This document shows, in pieces, positions 1-11,187 of a stretch of DNA of 64,000 nt. The stretch lies in assembly GCA_029167045.1 (NCBI GenBank), contig JARFPK010000005.1:1-64000 (forward strand). Direction: 5' to 3'. The position numbers were made by a program, and so were the translations under genes. Source of the stretch: Candidatus Methanocrinis natronophilus. Its GTDB lineage: Archaea > Halobacteriota > Methanosarcinia > Methanotrichales > Methanotrichaceae. The notes below the pieces were generated by a model, which saw nothing but the letters and a program-made list of their open reading frames with translations, ran no database searches and was not told where the DNA came from. Numbering within the stretch: position 1 is the first letter of the stretch; every line of letters starts with the position of its first letter.

Positions 1-941
1 CAAACGGGGCATTCCTGGGACGTATAGGCAGGGTCGATGTAGACCACTGGAACTCCAGCGATCGCTGCCTTGTACTCGACGAACTGCCTGAGCTGATAGA
101 ATCCCCAGCTATGCTGTTTGCGTCTCTGAGCCTTCGAAACCGTCATCCTCTCCCGGATACCCTGAAGATCTTCGAGGGCGATCACGGAAGAGGTGTCTTT
201 GGCTTTCGCAACCAGTTTTTTGGAGATGCAGTGGTTCACGTCTCGACGAAACCTAGCCTCTCGACCCGAGAGTTTCTTGAGATGACGTTTGGCGCTATCG
301 GTCCCACAGCTTTGAAGATCGGCCTTGAGGTTATCTATCTTGGATCGAACGTTCTCGATACCGTCACCGGAGAACTCTTCGCCGGTCGAATCAACGGCAA
401 TGTTCTTGATCCCGAGATCGACGCCGATAACACCGATCGGTTCGATCTTGGGAGACTCGGCAACTTCGACGACGACGCAGAGATAGAACTCACCCCGTTC
501 GAAAATGAGGTCGGCCTGTCCTCGGATCCGATTGAGCCGGGGTTCGTGGTACTCGCAGATGACAACAGGGACCTTTATCCTGCCTTCGAGAGTCAAGAGA
601 GAAACGAGATCGAGACCTTTCCAGGACATGAGTCTCTGATCGTAGACGACAGATCCGTCAGGATCGAAGGTAGGTTGGATCGATTTGTCTCTCTTGTAGG
701 CTTCGCAGGTCTTAGAGATAGCTCTGACCGCCATCTGAGAGGAGAGGTTAAATTGTTCCCGAATAGGATAATAAACGACCTTCTGCAACTCGATCTTATT
801 GGCGGTACGAAGCTCAAACGCTTTGTCAGCCACGAAGTTGCAGGCGGCGTTAAACTGATGCATCGTCTCGCGAATAGCTTGAACCTGTTCTGGGGTCGGT
901 TCAAGTTTGACCCTGAGCGTCTGCATCACTTGTATAGACAT
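1..941 (-). CDS. tnpB: TnpB (IS200/IS605 OrfB) RNA-guided nuclease, 3' end cut by window
   Basis: The minus strand reads without a stop from an ATG at 941 to the window edge (313 codons). The N-terminal part is a TnpB-like wedge/REC region. RuvC motifs follow: GVDLGIKNIA with Asp175, then IALEDLQGIRER with Glu257, then the start of the zinc finger (AYTSQECPVC) at the edge. TnpB proteins are omega-RNA-guided nucleases encoded by IS200/IS605-type transposons. No tnpA is visible on this side. All visible catalytic residues are present, so the protein may be active. The third RuvC Asp and the omega-RNA lie beyond position 1. A second, deleted relative lies at 31.4-31.9 kb. Confidence 0.9.
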   Translation of the reverse strand, partial: MSIQVMQTLRVKLEPTPEQVQAIRETMHQFNAACNFVADKAFELRTANKIELQKVVYYPIREQFNLSSQMAVRAISKTCEAYKRDKSIQPTFDPDGSVVYDQRLMSWKGLDLVSLLTLEGRIKVPVVICEYHEPRLNRIRGQADLIFERGEFYLCVVVEVAESPKIEPIGVIGVDLGIKNIAVDSTGEEFSGDGIENVRSKIDNLKADLQSCGTDSAKRHLKKLSGREARFRRDVNHCISKKLVAKAKDTSSVIALEDLQGIRERMTVSKAQRRKQHSWGFYQLRQFVEYKAAIAGVPVVYIDPAYTSQECPV

Positions 942-1030
942 ATAAAGTCTATGGATATGAACCTTTCGGTGCCAAGGAGAAGCGGGAGTAGGCGCGCATT
1001 CCTCCCCCGAATGAAGTCGGGGGGATCCTG
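1..1030 (-). mobile_element. IS200/IS605-type element, left end visible
   Basis: The element body is the tnpB gene. Its 5' (left) end lies near 1000-1030 and contains a perfect hairpin, CCCCCGA (1004-1010) with TCGGGGG (1017-1023) around a 6-nt loop, as expected of a subterminal palindrome recognised by a Y1 transposase. The same motif recurs at 31898-31918 next to the deleted tnpB copy, which supports it being an element end. The insertion sits directly in front of the NDH-2-like gene and probably replaced its upstream region. The right end is outside the window. Confidence 0.65.
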
Positions 1031-1056
1031 CTGAGATTTCCGTGAAGATCAGAGAT

Positions 1057-2163
1057 ATGAACCTGGATGAGGGAGACGTCCTGAGGGTGGTGATAATCGG
1101 CGGCGGCATGGGCGGAGCGGAGGTGGTGCGTAACGCCGCCACCCGAGAAGGCCTGGAGCTGGTGGTGGTGGAGCCGAAGGATGTGATCGAGTGCCAGGCG
1201 CTATATCCCGACTACCTCGGCGGTAGGGTCGAGGTCGATGACGTCGTCGCCCCCCTGGACCCCTTCTGCAGGAAGATGGGGGCGGTCCACCTCAAGGACC
1301 GGGCTGTGAAGGTGGACTTAGCCGATAAGAGGGTCCTCTGCGAGAAGAGCGACCTCGACTACGACCTCCTCGTCCTCGCCCCCGGAGCGGTTCAGAACTA
1401 CTTCGGTATCGAGGGGGCGCAGAAGGCCTTCACCATAAACACCCTGGAAGAGACGGTCAGGGCGCGACGGTTCGTCGAAGAGGAGAGTCCAGAGAAGATC
1501 GCCATCATAGGATCGGGACCGACGGGGATAGAGACCGCCTGCCTCCTGGCGGAGGGGGGGAGCTTCAAGATCTACATAGTCGAGATGATGGACAGGCCCC
1601 TTCCCACCCTATCGAAGAACGCGTCGATCCTGATGGAGAAGATCCTGGAAGGAAAAGGTATGGAGCTGCTCACATCCAGGCGGGTGGAGGCGATCCGGGA
1701 CGGTGGGGTGGCCTTCTCCGACGGCAGCCGCCTCGATGTCGATATGACGATATGGACCGCGGGGGTCAGGCCCGCTCCCATCGCAGAGGTCCTCGACCTC
1801 CCCAAGAAGAAAGGCTGGCTTTTATCCGACCGGTATCTGAAGGCAGAGGGGAAAGAGGACGTCTTCGTCATCGGGGATTGCGCCTGGATCGAGATCGACG
1901 GCAAATTGGCGACCAAGACGGGGATGGAGGCGGAGATCCAGGCGAAGCACACCGCCAGGAACCTGGCCAGGGTCCGGCAGGGTGCGGCTCTGAAGCCCTA
2001 TTCGATAAGGGCGTCCACCGACAGCCCCGTCGCCCTCATCTCGACGGGGTGCGGCTGCGCCGTCGGTATATACGGAGACCTCTGCGTCCCCATCCCCAAG
2101 AGGATCATCTACACCTTCAAGAGCTGGATCGACAAGTCCGTCGTGAAGCGGTTCAAGGTATAA
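1057..2163 (+). CDS. NDH-2-like NAD(P)/FAD-dependent oxidoreductase
   Basis: A pyridine nucleotide-disulfide oxidoreductase family protein of about 370 residues. It has an N-terminal FAD-binding Rossmann motif (VVIIGGGMGG), a central NAD(P)-binding motif (IAIIGSGPTGIE) and a C-terminal FAD motif (VFVIGDCAW), the layout of NDH-2 and sulfide:quinone reductases. It has no obvious redox-active CxxxxC pair. It likely passes electrons from a reduced nucleotide to a membrane carrier, but the acceptor is not shown. Start choice is uncertain: ATG 1057, GTG 1042 and GTG 1087 (leaving the Rossmann motif at the N-terminus) are all possible, and none has a strong ribosome site. A tnpB element ends just upstream. 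Confidence 0.8.
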   Translation: MNLDEGDVLRVVIIGGGMGGAEVVRNAATREGLELVVVEPKDVIECQALYPDYLGGRVEVDDVVAPLDPFCRKMGAVHLKDRAVKVDLADKRVLCEKSDLDYDLLVLAPGAVQNYFGIEGAQKAFTINTLEETVRARRFVEEESPEKIAIIGSGPTGIETACLLAEGGSFKIYIVEMMDRPLPTLSKNASILMEKILEGKGMELLTSRRVEAIRDGGVAFSDGSRLDVDMTIWTAGVRPAPIAEVLDLPKKKGWLLSDRYLKAEGKEDVFVIGDCAWIEIDGKLATKTGMEAEIQAKHTARNLARVRQGAALKPYSIRASTDSPVALISTGCGCAVGIYGDLCVPIPKRIIYTFKSWIDKSVVKRFKV

Positions 2164-2281
2164 AAAGAGGATGGCAGCGGCGCTATTCCCGGAATTAGAG
2201 CCTCGGGTGATCCGGGAGAGACCGCGACCGCTGACCGATGCCGAAAAATGGTTCTGGAGGGGTCGAGGTTGGGCACGAGGC
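2164..2281. other. Convergent gap where fusA/tuf would be expected
   Basis: This short stretch separates the oxidoreductase gene from rpsG, which converge. In many archaea the rpsL-rpsG pair continues into genes for elongation factors 2 and 1-alpha. Here rpsG is the last gene of the string and no elongation-factor fragment is visible. Confidence 0.5.
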
Positions 2282-2845
2282 TCAACGTGCCGCCTTGGCG
2301 ACCCTCTCGACGCTGTCCTTTCTGTTCATGGCGAAGCTTCGCACGTCCCCCTTCGAGGTGGCGATGATCTCGTCGGCGAGGCAGCTGGCCACCGAACGCT
2401 TCGACTTGAAGGCCGACCTCTGGGCACCGGTGGTGATGAACATCAGGGCCATATCGACCCTCCTCTGAGGAGCTGTGTCGACGGCCTTGGGTACGGTGAT
2501 GCCGCCGTACTTGAGACGGACGACCTCTTCTCGGGGGCCGGAGTTGGAGATCGCCCTCGCCAGGACCGTGAGGGGGTTCTCCTTCGTCCTCTGGTGGATT
2601 ATGTCGAAGGCCTCTTCCACGATCTTGTAGGTCTTCATCTTTTTGCCGGTGTTGGCCTCCTTCTGCATCATCTTGTTGATGAGACGCTCGACGATATGCT
2701 GCTCAGACTTCCTGAACTGCTGCTTAGCGTGCCTCCCGCCTGTATGCATCACCAGCATAGGACGGAGGTTAAAATAGCGCTTTATGCTGAGATCCGCCAC
2801 CTCTATCTCTTCGGGGTCCCATTTGTTGAAGATCTTCACGTTCAA
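2282..2845 (-). CDS. rpsG: Ribosomal protein uS7
   Basis: Archaeal small-subunit protein S7 (187 residues), a primary 16S rRNA-binding protein of the 30S head. It shows the characteristic [18 protein letters not shown] block and the basic C-terminal half. The start is a TTG at 2845, supported by a strong AAGGTGAT ribosome site a few bases upstream. It follows rpsL by four bases and ends the RNA polymerase/ribosomal string, so it is probably co-transcribed with the genes above it. Confidence 0.96.
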   Translation of the reverse strand: MNVKIFNKWDPEEIEVADLSIKRYFNLRPMLVMHTGGRHAKQQFRKSEQHIVERLINKMMQKEANTGKKMKTYKIVEEAFDIIHQRTKENPLTVLARAISNSGPREEVVRLKYGGITVPKAVDTAPQRRVDMALMFITTGAQRSAFKSKRSVASCLADEIIATSKGDVRSFAMNRKDSVERVAKAAR

Positions 2846-2849
2846 TTTA

Positions 2850-3278
2850 TCACCTTACAGGCTTCTCCTTCCGTCCTGAGACCATCTCTCTGAGGGCTAC
2901 GTTGTTTACGCCGACGACCTGGAACCGGACACCGGGTATATCCCCCTTAGCTCCGCCCTTATTCCCGCCGATCCTCTCTATGGAGACCTCGTCGTGCTCG
3001 TCTATGAAACCGATGGCCCCGTCCCCAGGACAGAAGGCGGTGACCTGACGTCCGTTCTTGATCAGCTGTATCCGGACACACTTCCTGATGGCGGAGTTCG
3101 GCTGTTTCGCCTCGACGCCGACCTTCTCCAGTACTATGCCTCGAGCCATCGGCGCCCCACCCAGGGGGTCTGCCTTGACGTCCAGCTTCAGTGCCCTCCG
3201 GCTGTATTTCGGATCCATCCACCGGAAGCTCTTGCGGTCGCTCTCCAGTTTCCTGGCCGCGTACATTCCCTTTCCCAT
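2850..3278 (-). CDS. rpsL: Ribosomal protein uS12
   Basis: Archaeal S12 (142 residues), located at the decoding centre of the 30S subunit. The conserved [12 protein letters not shown] block and the [15 protein letters not shown] segment around the decoding loop are present. ATG at 3278 is preceded by AGGTGA at good spacing. It lies about 80 bp after nusA and 4 bp before rpsG in the conserved archaeal order. Confidence 0.97.
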   Translation of the reverse strand: MGKGMYAARKLESDRKSFRWMDPKYSRRALKLDVKADPLGGAPMARGIVLEKVGVEAKQPNSAIRKCVRIQLIKNGRQVTAFCPGDGAIGFIDEHDEVSIERIGGNKGGAKGDIPGVRFQVVGVNNVALREMVSGRKEKPVR

Positions 3279-3357
3279 TATTTCACCTAGTTGAATGCTA
3301 TATCCATCGCCAATGGCTACGCCTGCCGACCTAGAGATCAGGCGCCAGCCCTATTCC

Positions 3358-3789
3358 TCACTGAATTATGATGTCATCCACGCCGTGATGCCTCTGTGAG
3401 AGCATCTTGGCCTTTAATATGTTGCGGCCGTCCCGTCCAATGGCGATGCCCTTGTCCCTATTTGCTACTTCTACATAAGCCAATCGCTTATTGTTTTTGG
3501 AGACGATGGTGACGTTCTTTATCGAGGCAGGCTGGAAGACGTTCTCCAGGAACTCCTTGACGTCGTCGCTATGCTCCACGATCTCGATCTGCTTTCCTAT
3601 CGACTTCTTGACCCGGTTGATGTTGCTGCCTTTCCTACCGATGGCTGCACCCATATCTCCCTTCTTGATGACGAATATGATCCGTTCGTTCTCATCGTCG
3701 ATGATGCAGTCTCTCGCGACTCCACCGGTCAGGCTTTCGAAGAGGGCGATGTACCTTATCCCCTCGGTGGTGAGCTTGAACTCACTCAT
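3358..3789 (-). CDS. nusA: Archaeal NusA-like KH transcription factor
   Basis: A 143-residue protein made of two KH domains, each with a GxxG loop (GRKGSN and GRDGRN). It lacks the S1 and N-terminal RNAP-binding domains of bacterial NusA, which is the usual archaeal form. The family binds RNA and is thought to act in transcription elongation or termination. The start overlaps the 3' end of rpl30e by 8 bp, indicating translational coupling. Its place between rpl30e and rpsL is conserved in archaea. Confidence 0.94.
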   Translation of the reverse strand: MSEFKLTTEGIRYIALFESLTGGVARDCIIDDENERIIFVIKKGDMGAAIGRKGSNINRVKKSIGKQIEIVEHSDDVKEFLENVFQPASIKNVTIVSKNNKRLAYVEVANRDKGIAIGRDGRNILKAKMLSQRHHGVDDIIIQ

Positions 3790-4093
3790 CCTCTATACCC
3801 CTGATCTCCCTCAGAAGTGCCATGATCTCAGAGTCGCCGGGCTCTATCACCGCCAGAGCGGCTACCGAAAAAGGTTTTCCGCAGGCAGCGCCCAGATCCT
3901 TCCCCCTTCCAGAATAATTGTAGACGGGAACGTCCGCCTTCTGCAGCTCCCTTGCCACATCCTCGGGACAGTCGATGGCGTTGATGACCAGCTTGGCTTT
4001 TCCGCTGGCACCAGCCTCGACCGTCAGGTTTGAGCCGAGAACAACTTTACCGGTTCGAATCGAACTTCTGAGCGCTCTATCAATGTTTATCAT
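3782..4093 (-). CDS. rpl30e: Ribosomal protein eL30
   Basis: A 103-residue L7Ae/L30e-family protein of the archaeal large subunit. The conserved core is visible (TGKVVLGSN, KLVINAIDCPEDV, GKDLGAACGKPFSVAALAVI). The fold binds kink-turn RNA. It sits between rpoA2 (10 bp upstream) and nusA (8-bp overlap) in the standard archaeal RNA polymerase operon. Confidence 0.95.
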   Translation of the reverse strand: MINIDRALRSSIRTGKVVLGSNLTVEAGASGKAKLVINAIDCPEDVARELQKADVPVYNYSGRGKDLGAACGKPFSVAALAVIEPGDSEIMALLREIRGIEDE

Positions 4094-4102
4094 CCTTTTA
4101 CC

Positions 4103-5239
4103 TCATCGCTTCGCGACCAATTTCACGTCGCCAGTTCCCAGCTGTATCGGCTGGCCTACAATTACGTTCTCAGTTACGCCCCTGAGATCATCCACATCTC
4201 CCCTGACAGCGGCGTCGAGGATGTGGTTTACCGTCACCTCGAAGGCCGCCCTGGCGAGGACGCTCGCCTTCTCGCCGGAGACTCCGTGGCGACCGATCTG
4301 CTTGACCTCGCCGTCGCAGGTCATGATGTCTGCCACCAGCATGATGTGCCTCACGTCGACGGAGAGGCCCTGCTCTCTCAACGTGTCGGTGGCCTCGTTT
4401 ATTATGGCGTTTCGGGCCGCCTCTATCCCCAGGACATCTCCGATCTCAGTTATATTGTTTGTTTTCGTCCTGGTGGGATCGACGCCCTGGAACTGGATGA
4501 CCTCCTTCAGAGCCGAGCCCTCGGTATAGAGGACGTACTCGTCCCCCTCCTTCCTGATGACGACCCTGTTGATCCCCTCGATCCCCTTGAGGGAGATCGT
4601 CTTAATCTTCTCGACGAGCTGGAGGAGGTCTCGGTAGGAAGGCTCCGGCGGCGTCATTATTATCTGGTTTGCTTGCTGCTCTGCCGGAAGCTTCGTCCCT
4701 TCTGCAAGCCTCTCCGCCACCTCTTCGGCCGTGATCTTCCGCTGGACCAGAGCGTCTTCGTTCAGCTCGATCACCACGTTCATCTCGGCGAGATCGGTGG
4801 CCATCGACCCCAGATGGAGTATGTTCGTCGACTCTATCGACCAGGCCACCTCCCTGGCTATGTCCCGGTCGAGGGCGTAATCCTTATCGAGCCGGATCGT
4901 CATGGTGGGGGTGCTGGGGATCTTCCGGGCGTCGACGATCTCGATAAGCCTGGGAAGGCCCAGGGTTACATTGATCTCGGCGACCCCCGCGTAGTGGAAG
5001 GTCCTCATGGTCATCTGGGTTCCGGGCTCGCCGATGGACTGGGCTGCGACGACCCCCACCGCCTCACAAGGCTCTACCTTCGACCTGAGGTAGTCGGCGA
5101 CGACCGTCTCTGCTATCTCGACGAACTCCTCCTCGCTGACCTCTACATCCCGTAGCTCCAACTCCAGGGCACTTCTTATGCTCCGGGGCAACGGGAGGCC
5201 TTCAACCCTCTTTGCGACCTCCTTCTCCGACAGACTCAT
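4103..5239 (-). CDS. rpoA2: RNA polymerase subunit A'' (Rpo1C)
   Basis: The C-terminal third of the split largest RNA polymerase subunit (378 residues). The trigger-loop and bridge-helix region is clear: [20 protein letters not shown], followed by [17 protein letters not shown]. The jaw and cleft parts follow. It overlaps rpoA1 by 4 bp (ATGA), so the two halves are made in step and assemble into the equivalent of bacterial beta-prime. Length and split site are normal for euryarchaea. Confidence 0.97.
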   Translation of the reverse strand: MSLSEKEVAKRVEGLPLPRSIRSALELELRDVEVSEEEFVEIAETVVADYLRSKVEPCEAVGVVAAQSIGEPGTQMTMRTFHYAGVAEINVTLGLPRLIEIVDARKIPSTPTMTIRLDKDYALDRDIAREVAWSIESTNILHLGSMATDLAEMNVVIELNEDALVQRKITAEEVAERLAEGTKLPAEQQANQIIMTPPEPSYRDLLQLVEKIKTISLKGIEGINRVVIRKEGDEYVLYTEGSALKEVIQFQGVDPTRTKTNNITEIGDVLGIEAARNAIINEATDTLREQGLSVDVRHIMLVADIMTCDGEVKQIGRHGVSGEKASVLARAAFEVTVNHILDAAVRGDVDDLRGVTENVIVGQPIQLGTGDVKLVAKR

Positions 5240-7866
5240 GCACCCTCCTTTCTCAGCACCCTCTGGACTATCCTGTGGACGTTCTCGGGGCTGGCATAAT
5301 CCCTCTTGGAGGCGTCGACCCCGTCCTCGCCGTAGCTGAACTGGACGATGATCCCCCGCGTCTCCTTCACCGTACCGTCGTATTGAACCTCCAGGTCCTG
5401 GAGGGCGTTGATCAGCCTCCTCTGGAGGTAGCCGCTCTGGGACGTCCTGATCGCAGTATCGACGAGCCCCTCCCTCCCGCCTATGGCGTGGAAGAAGAAC
5501 TCCGTCGGATTCAAACCCTCTTTGTAGCTCGAGTGGACGAAGCCATGGGCTTCGGCCCCCAGGTCCCCCCTCCGGAAGTGGGGGAGGGTCCTCCCTTCGT
5601 AGCCTCGCCGGATCCGCTCGCCTCGGACGGACTGCTGGCCGACGCAGGCCGCCATCTGGGTTAGGTTCAGCATCGATCCTCGGGCGCCGCTCACCGCCAT
5701 CACTACGCCGCTGTTGTCGATCCCCAGATACCGGCCGGCGATGGAGCCGGTGTTGTCCCTCGCCTTGCCCAGGGTCTGCATGATCCTCATCTCCAGGGTC
5801 TCGTCGAGGGTCCTCCCGGGGAGCGGCTCCAGCTCTCCGGCCTTGTAGGCGTCGATCAGCTTCCTGACGTTCTCCCTGGCGGCGTTGAGGACGTCCTCGA
5901 TCTGGTCTACCGCCTCCTTGGGGATGTCCTCATCGTCTATACCGAAGCTGAAGCCTGCGAGCATTATACCCCGGATGGCCATCTGGGTCATGCCGTCGAT
6001 GAAGCCCGCCCCCACCGTCGGACCGTACTCCTTGATCACCCTGTCGGTGATCTTCCCCTTGAAGGCCCCCACCGCTGCAGCGTCGATGGTGCCGCAGATG
6101 ATCTCGCCGTCACGGATGGCGACGTAGGCGTCGTCATCGCAGCCCTCCCTCTTGCAGGGGTCGCAGTTCTTGCAGAAGGACGCCTTGAACTCCAGGTTAA
6201 GGCCCTTAGGGAGGATGAGGCTGAAGATCTGCTTTCCGGTCCAGTAGGGGGCCCCAGCCTCGTCCCACCCGGCGGGTTCGGGGATCTCGATATGGTGGAG
6301 CTTCTTCAATACGTCCATCACCTCGAGCTTGTTGATCCTCCTCTCGCCGTGGGTGAGGAGGAAATTTCCCGTGACGTAATCGTGGATCCCGCCGATGATC
6401 GGTCCTCCGAACCGGGGGGATAGGATGTTCTCCTGGACCCGCATCAGGATCTCCGCCTCCGCCCTCGCCTCCTCGGTCTGGGGGACGTGAAGGTTCATCT
6501 CGTCCCCGTCGAAGTCGGCGTTGTAGGGGGGGCAGACGGCGGGGTTCAGCCTGAAGGTCTTGTGAGGCATGACTATCACCCGGTGGGACATGATCGACAT
6601 CCGATGAAGGGACGGCTGCCGGTTGAAGAGGACGATATCCCCATCCATCAGCTGACGGTCTATCCTCCAGCCCGGTTCAAGCTGCTCTGCCACCTCCTCT
6701 GCGTTTCTCTCGGTGACCTTGACCCTCCTCCCATCGGCCCTCGTGATGTAGTTGACCCCGGGGTGCTTATCCGAGCCCCTTCGGACGAAGTCTCGCATCA
6801 CCTCGATGTTCCTCGGGCTCACCACCAGGGGCACGGAGAGCTCCATGGCGATCTCCAGGGGGACCCCCACCTCGTTTATGCTGAGGTTCGGGTCCGGAGA
6901 TATCACGGTCCTGGCGCTGAAGTTCACCCTCTTCCCCGATAGGCTCCCCCGGAACCGCCCCTCCTTCCCCTTCAGCCTCTGAGAGAGGGTCTTGAGGGGC
7001 CTGCCGCTCCGATGGCGGGCGGGGGGCACCCCCGAGACGGTGTTGTCGAGGAAGGTGGTGATGTGATACTGAAGGAGCTCCCAGAGGTCCTCGATGATGA
7101 GCTGGGGGGCGCCTGCCTCCCGGTTCTCCTGGAACCTCTGGTTTATCCTGATTATGTCGACGAGCTTATGTGTTAGGTCGTCCTCGCTCCTCTGGCCGCT
7201 CTCCAGGGTGATCGACGGCCTCATCGTCACCGGAGGGACCGGAAGGACGGTGAGGAGCATCCACTCGGGCCGGGCTGTATCGGGGTTCATCCCCATCACC
7301 TTGACGTCCTCATCGGGGATCTTCTCGAACCGGTCCCTGATGTCCGAGGCGGTGAGCTTGTGCCCCTCCTCGACGTAGGCGAGGGGCCTCTCGAACTTGA
7401 TCTCCTGCTGGGGGGCGCTGCAGTAGGGGCAGACCTTGTGCTTCCTCGCCTCGGCGAAGACCTTGTTGACGATGTCGTCGGTCGTCTGGCCGAGGCGGAC
7501 GAGGGTCTCGATCTGATCGATGTACATCCTCTTCTCCCCATCGAGGAGCATCAGCCTCGAGCATTCCCTGCAGATCCCCCGGAGGATCTTCCTTATCAAT
7601 TTAGCAAATCCGACGTGGATGACGGGAGCTATGAGGTCGATGTGGCCGAAGTGGCCGGGGCATTCTCCGGGCCTTCCGCCGCAGGACCTGCACCGCAGCC
7701 CCGGGTCGATGACTCCGAGCCTCGGGTCCATCAGCCCCATCTCGATGGGGAACCCGTCGTCATCGTAGGTGTCTGCGGTTATGATCTTCACCACGCTCAT
7801 CCTCCGAAACTCCTGGGGAGAGATGAGCCCAAAACTGATCTTGCCAATTCTCTTCGGGACGGTCAT
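5236..7866 (-). CDS. rpoA1: RNA polymerase subunit A' (Rpo1N)
   Basis: The N-terminal two thirds of the largest subunit (876 residues). It carries the catalytic magnesium-binding motif [12 protein letters not shown], the N-terminal zinc site ([17 protein letters not shown]), a second cysteine cluster (CRECSRL, CPYC), and the clamp region. I prefer ATG 7866, which has AGGTG five bases upstream. A GTG at 7872 would add two residues but overlaps that site. It follows rpoB1 with almost no gap. Confidence 0.97.
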   Translation of the reverse strand: MTVPKRIGKISFGLISPQEFRRMSVVKIITADTYDDDGFPIEMGLMDPRLGVIDPGLRCRSCGGRPGECPGHFGHIDLIAPVIHVGFAKLIRKILRGICRECSRLMLLDGEKRMYIDQIETLVRLGQTTDDIVNKVFAEARKHKVCPYCSAPQQEIKFERPLAYVEEGHKLTASDIRDRFEKIPDEDVKVMGMNPDTARPEWMLLTVLPVPPVTMRPSITLESGQRSEDDLTHKLVDIIRINQRFQENREAGAPQLIIEDLWELLQYHITTFLDNTVSGVPPARHRSGRPLKTLSQRLKGKEGRFRGSLSGKRVNFSARTVISPDPNLSINEVGVPLEIAMELSVPLVVSPRNIEVMRDFVRRGSDKHPGVNYITRADGRRVKVTERNAEEVAEQLEPGWRIDRQLMDGDIVLFNRQPSLHRMSIMSHRVIVMPHKTFRLNPAVCPPYNADFDGDEMNLHVPQTEEARAEAEILMRVQENILSPRFGGPIIGGIHDYVTGNFLLTHGERRINKLEVMDVLKKLHHIEIPEPAGWDEAGAPYWTGKQIFSLILPKGLNLEFKASFCKNCDPCKREGCDDDAYVAIRDGEIICGTIDAAAVGAFKGKITDRVIKEYGPTVGAGFIDGMTQMAIRGIMLAGFSFGIDDEDIPKEAVDQIEDVLNAARENVRKLIDAYKAGELEPLPGRTLDETLEMRIMQTLGKARDNTGSIAGRYLGIDNSGVVMAVSGARGSMLNLTQMAACVGQQSVRGERIRRGYEGRTLPHFRRGDLGAEAHGFVHSSYKEGLNPTEFFFHAIGGREGLVDTAIRTSQSGYLQRRLINALQDLEVQYDGTVKETRGIIVQFSYGEDGVDASKRDYASPENVHRIVQRVLRKEGA

Positions 7867-7874
7867 GTTCACAC

Positions 7875-9689
7875 CTAAACCGCGTCCTCCAAAACCAACC
7901 TCGGGGCGACGCCCAGAGATTTTATCTCGTCCAGCAAGAGCTTGAAGGCGTAGCTCATCTCCACGGGGTATATCTCGGTGTCCGAGCCGCAGACCGAGCA
8001 GTAGTCGAGGTTCCTCCTTTTGTCGTGGATGGCTATCATCCCACAGCGGCTGCAGACAAGCTCCGTCACCTTGTCGGACTCGTCGACGAGCCGTTCCTTC
8101 AGAGCCAAAGCCGCGCCGTGGGCTATAAGGACGTCCCTCTCCATCTCACCGAACCGCAGGCCTCCTTCTCTGGCACGCCCCTCCGTCGGCTGCCTTGTGA
8201 GGACCTGGACGGGCCCTCTCGACCTCGCATGCATCTTTCCTGCCACCATGTGGTATAGCTTCTGATAGAGGATCACCCCGACGAAGATGTCGGCCATGAT
8301 CTGCTGGCCGTTGACGCCGTTGTACATGACCTCTCTACCAGTATGGGAGAAGCCGAACTTGGTGAGGGCCCCCCTCATATCGGCCTCTTCCTCCCCCAGG
8401 AAGGCGGTGGCGTCTACTAACCTGCCCTCAAGAGATCCCATCTTCCCCCCGATCATCTCCAGGACGTGGCCTACCGTCATCCTCGAGGGTATGGCGTGGG
8501 GGTTGACGATCAGGTCCGGGACCTGACCCGACTCGGTGAAGGGCATGTCCGCCTGAGGTACGATGAGGCCGACGACCCCCTTCTGGCCGTGGCGAGAGGC
8601 GAACTTGTCCCCGAGCTCCGGCACCCTCTGGTCTCTCGTCTTCACCTTAGAGAGGCGGTTGCCGTTGGAAGACTCGGTGAGGATCACCGTGTCCACCACC
8701 CCCTTCTCGTTCGACCTCATGGTGACGGAGGTCTCGCGCCTCTGCTGGGGGGTGATACCGAACTCCGTCGGCTCCTCCAGGAACCGGGGCGGCGACGTCT
8801 TCCCGATGAGGACGTCGTTTGGCGCCACTACGGCGTTGGGGTTGACGAGGCCGTCGTCGTCCAATTGAGAGTATGCTTCCGTACCCCGCGCCCCCCGGAC
8901 CTCCATATCCGGTATCTCGAACTTGTCCTCCTGGCCTCCGGGGTACTTCCTCTCCTCTGCCTCGGAGACTCTAAAGAAGTGGCTTCTGCCCAGGCCCCTC
9001 TCGATGGAGCCCTGGTTGAGGATGAGGGCGTCCTCGATGTTGTACCCCTCGTAGACGAGGACGGCGACGACGAAGTTCTGGCCTGCAGGCCTCTCGTCGA
9101 ATCCTATGGCATCGGCGGTCCTCGACCTGCAGAGGGCCCTCTGGGGGTAGTGGAGATAGTGGCCCCGGGTGTCGGGACGCAGCTTCGTGTTCGCCATGGG
9201 GGTGCCGAGGCACTGCTTGATCATCCCCGCCCCCATGGTGTTCCTGGGGCTGGCGTTATGCTCGGGGTAGGGGACGAGGCCGGTGCAGATCCCCAATATT
9301 AGGGAGGGATCGACCTCCAGGTGGGTGTGGTCGGGGGTTATATCCGCCTCATTCATCGCCACCAGGGCGTTCTCCTCCTCCTCGGCATCGAGGTACTCGA
9401 CGAGCCCCTCAGTGATGAGATCGTTGAAGACGACCTCCCCCTGCCGGAGCTTCTCTATATGCCCCTCGGTGACCAGAGGAGAGCCCCCTTCCACGACTAT
9501 GAGGGGGCGCCTCGCCCTGCCGGAGTCGGTATTTATTAAAACCTCGTTCGTCCTGGCGAAGTAGGAGACGTTGATCTGGTTGCTTATCTGGCCGGACCTC
9601 CGCAGCCTCCTCATATCCTTAGCGAGCTCCATAGGGTCGGAATTGGTCCCCACGAACTCTCCATTGACAAATACCCTTGCGCTACTCAT
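7875..9689 (-). CDS. rpoB1: RNA polymerase subunit B' (Rpo2C)
   Basis: The C-terminal part of the split second-largest subunit (604 residues). It contains [14 protein letters not shown], the [12 protein letters not shown] active-site block, and a C-terminal zinc site (CSRCG, CSVCG). It overlaps the end of rpoB2 by 8 bp. The split into B'' and B' is the arrangement typical of methanogens and haloarchaea and agrees with the euryarchaeal assignment. Confidence 0.97.
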   Translation of the reverse strand: MSSARVFVNGEFVGTNSDPMELAKDMRRLRRSGQISNQINVSYFARTNEVLINTDSGRARRPLIVVEGGSPLVTEGHIEKLRQGEVVFNDLITEGLVEYLDAEEEENALVAMNEADITPDHTHLEVDPSLILGICTGLVPYPEHNASPRNTMGAGMIKQCLGTPMANTKLRPDTRGHYLHYPQRALCRSRTADAIGFDERPAGQNFVVAVLVYEGYNIEDALILNQGSIERGLGRSHFFRVSEAEERKYPGGQEDKFEIPDMEVRGARGTEAYSQLDDDGLVNPNAVVAPNDVLIGKTSPPRFLEEPTEFGITPQQRRETSVTMRSNEKGVVDTVILTESSNGNRLSKVKTRDQRVPELGDKFASRHGQKGVVGLIVPQADMPFTESGQVPDLIVNPHAIPSRMTVGHVLEMIGGKMGSLEGRLVDATAFLGEEEADMRGALTKFGFSHTGREVMYNGVNGQQIMADIFVGVILYQKLYHMVAGKMHARSRGPVQVLTRQPTEGRAREGGLRFGEMERDVLIAHGAALALKERLVDESDKVTELVCSRCGMIAIHDKRRNLDYCSVCGSDTEIYPVEMSYAFKLLLDEIKSLGVAPRLVLEDAV

Positions 9690-11172
9690 GGCGACCCACC
9701 ACCGGAACGACCTCCAGATCCAGAAGCATCTTCTTTACGTCCTCGTAATCCTCGACCCCTGTAGACAGCTCGACGCCCTGGGCGAAGTTTTTCACTAGGC
9801 CGCAGTTGGGGCCTTCGGGGGTCTCGCTGGGGCAGATCCTACCCCACTGGGTGGGGTGGAGATCTCTAGCCTCGAAGTGGGGCTGAGACCTAGAGAGGGG
9901 GGATATAACCCTCCTCAGGTGGCTCAAGCTCGCCATGTAATCGGTCCTGTCGAGGAGCTGGGAGACGCCGGTCCTGCCGCCGACCCAGTTTCCGGTGGCG
10001 AGGGGATGGATCATCCTCTCGGTGAGGACGTCAGCCCGGACGGTGGTGATGACGTTCAGCTCCCTGTTCCTCATGGAAGCCCGCTCGAGCTGGTACTTGA
10101 TGTCCCGGGTCAGCCTGCTGAAGGCGACCCGGAAGAGGTCTTCCATCAGGTCCCCGGACAGCTTCAGCCTTTTGTTGGCGTAATGGTCCTTGTCGTCTTC
10201 TCCTCTCTTGCCCAGGGCGAGCTCAAAGCACGCCTCGGCCATCCTGGCGAGAAATAGGGCTTTGGCGTAGCGGTCCCCCTCGTCGACCCCTATGTGCGGT
10301 AGGAGGTATCGATCCAGGACGTAGGCGGCCCTCTTCTTCTGATACTCCTTCGCCTGGCCGGCGGCGACCCTACCCCCGATCTTCTCCAGCGCCTCCTCCT
10401 TGGTCCCCACCTCCGACTCCTCCAGGTTCTCGAGCATGAACTTAATGATCTCGGGGTTGTCGGAGACGGCCTGGACGATCTCCATATCCGTCTCGAGACC
10501 CAGGGCCCTCGCCAGGGTGACGAAGTTGAGCCTTCCGCTGACGGAGGGGAAGGAGACCTCCAGGATCGACCGCCTCCCCCGCTCGACTATCACCAGGGAC
10601 CGATATCCCTGCCTCTGGGAGAAGACCTTCGCCACCTCGATGAAGTCGTCATACCTCTGGTTGTACTCCACCAGGATCTTGTTGGGGGAGAGATCCTCCA
10701 GGGTCATGATGACCCTCTCAGACCCGTTGACGACGAAGTACCCGCCCGGGTCCAGGGGGTCCTCGCCGAACTCGATCATCTCATCGCGAGATAGCCCGGA
10801 GAGGTTGCAGACCTGGGACATTATCATGATGGGGAGCATCCCTATCATCGCCTCCACCGGCTCCTTCTCCGTCTCCCCCTGGAAGATCGTCATCTCGAGA
10901 CGGAGGGGAGAAGCATAGGTGAGGTTACGAAGCCGCGCGTCGTTGGGATAGAGCCGCTCCACAGAGCCGTCGGCCTCGGTGACCGTCGGCTTCTCCACCC
11001 GGATCGATCCGAGCTTGACGTAGGTATCCTCGATATTCGTCTCGATGATCCCCACCTCGTCGATCACCTTCTGCAGGCCCGAATCTATGAAATCGTTGAA
11101 TGAGTTTATGTGGTGGTGGACCAGCTTGTCTTTTGTAAAATAGGCCTTGTATAGAACGTTCCTGTCCAGCAA
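9682..11172 (-). CDS. rpoB2: RNA polymerase subunit B'' (Rpo2N)
   Basis: The N-terminal part of the second-largest subunit (496 residues), comprising protrusion, lobe and fork. Recognisable blocks include [12 protein letters not shown] and the C-terminal [28 protein letters not shown] region (two adjacent stretches). The start is a TTG at 11172 with an upstream AGGTG/AAGG site. It lies 15 bp after rpoH and is coupled to rpoB1 by overlap. Confidence 0.97.
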   Translation of the reverse strand: MLDRNVLYKAYFTKDKLVHHHINSFNDFIDSGLQKVIDEVGIIETNIEDTYVKLGSIRVEKPTVTEADGSVERLYPNDARLRNLTYASPLRLEMTIFQGETEKEPVEAMIGMLPIMIMSQVCNLSGLSRDEMIEFGEDPLDPGGYFVVNGSERVIMTLEDLSPNKILVEYNQRYDDFIEVAKVFSQRQGYRSLVIVERGRRSILEVSFPSVSGRLNFVTLARALGLETDMEIVQAVSDNPEIIKFMLENLEESEVGTKEEALEKIGGRVAAGQAKEYQKKRAAYVLDRYLLPHIGVDEGDRYAKALFLARMAEACFELALGKRGEDDKDHYANKRLKLSGDLMEDLFRVAFSRLTRDIKYQLERASMRNRELNVITTVRADVLTERMIHPLATGNWVGGRTGVSQLLDRTDYMASLSHLRRVISPLSRSQPHFEARDLHPTQWGRICPSETPEGPNCGLVKNFAQGVELSTGVEDYEDVKKMLLDLEVVPVVGRHE

Positions 11173-11187
11173 ACCTTAAAACACCTC

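Noticed and set aside
111-1034. 307-codon plus-strand frame opposite tnpB
   Set aside because: The minus strand encodes a clear TnpB with catalytic residues. The plus frame is its complement.
4223-9302. Long plus-strand open frames opposite rpoA2, rpoA1 and rpoB1
   Set aside because: They are antisense shadows of high-GC coding sequence. Their products are rich in Arg, Pro, Leu and Gly with no family motifs.
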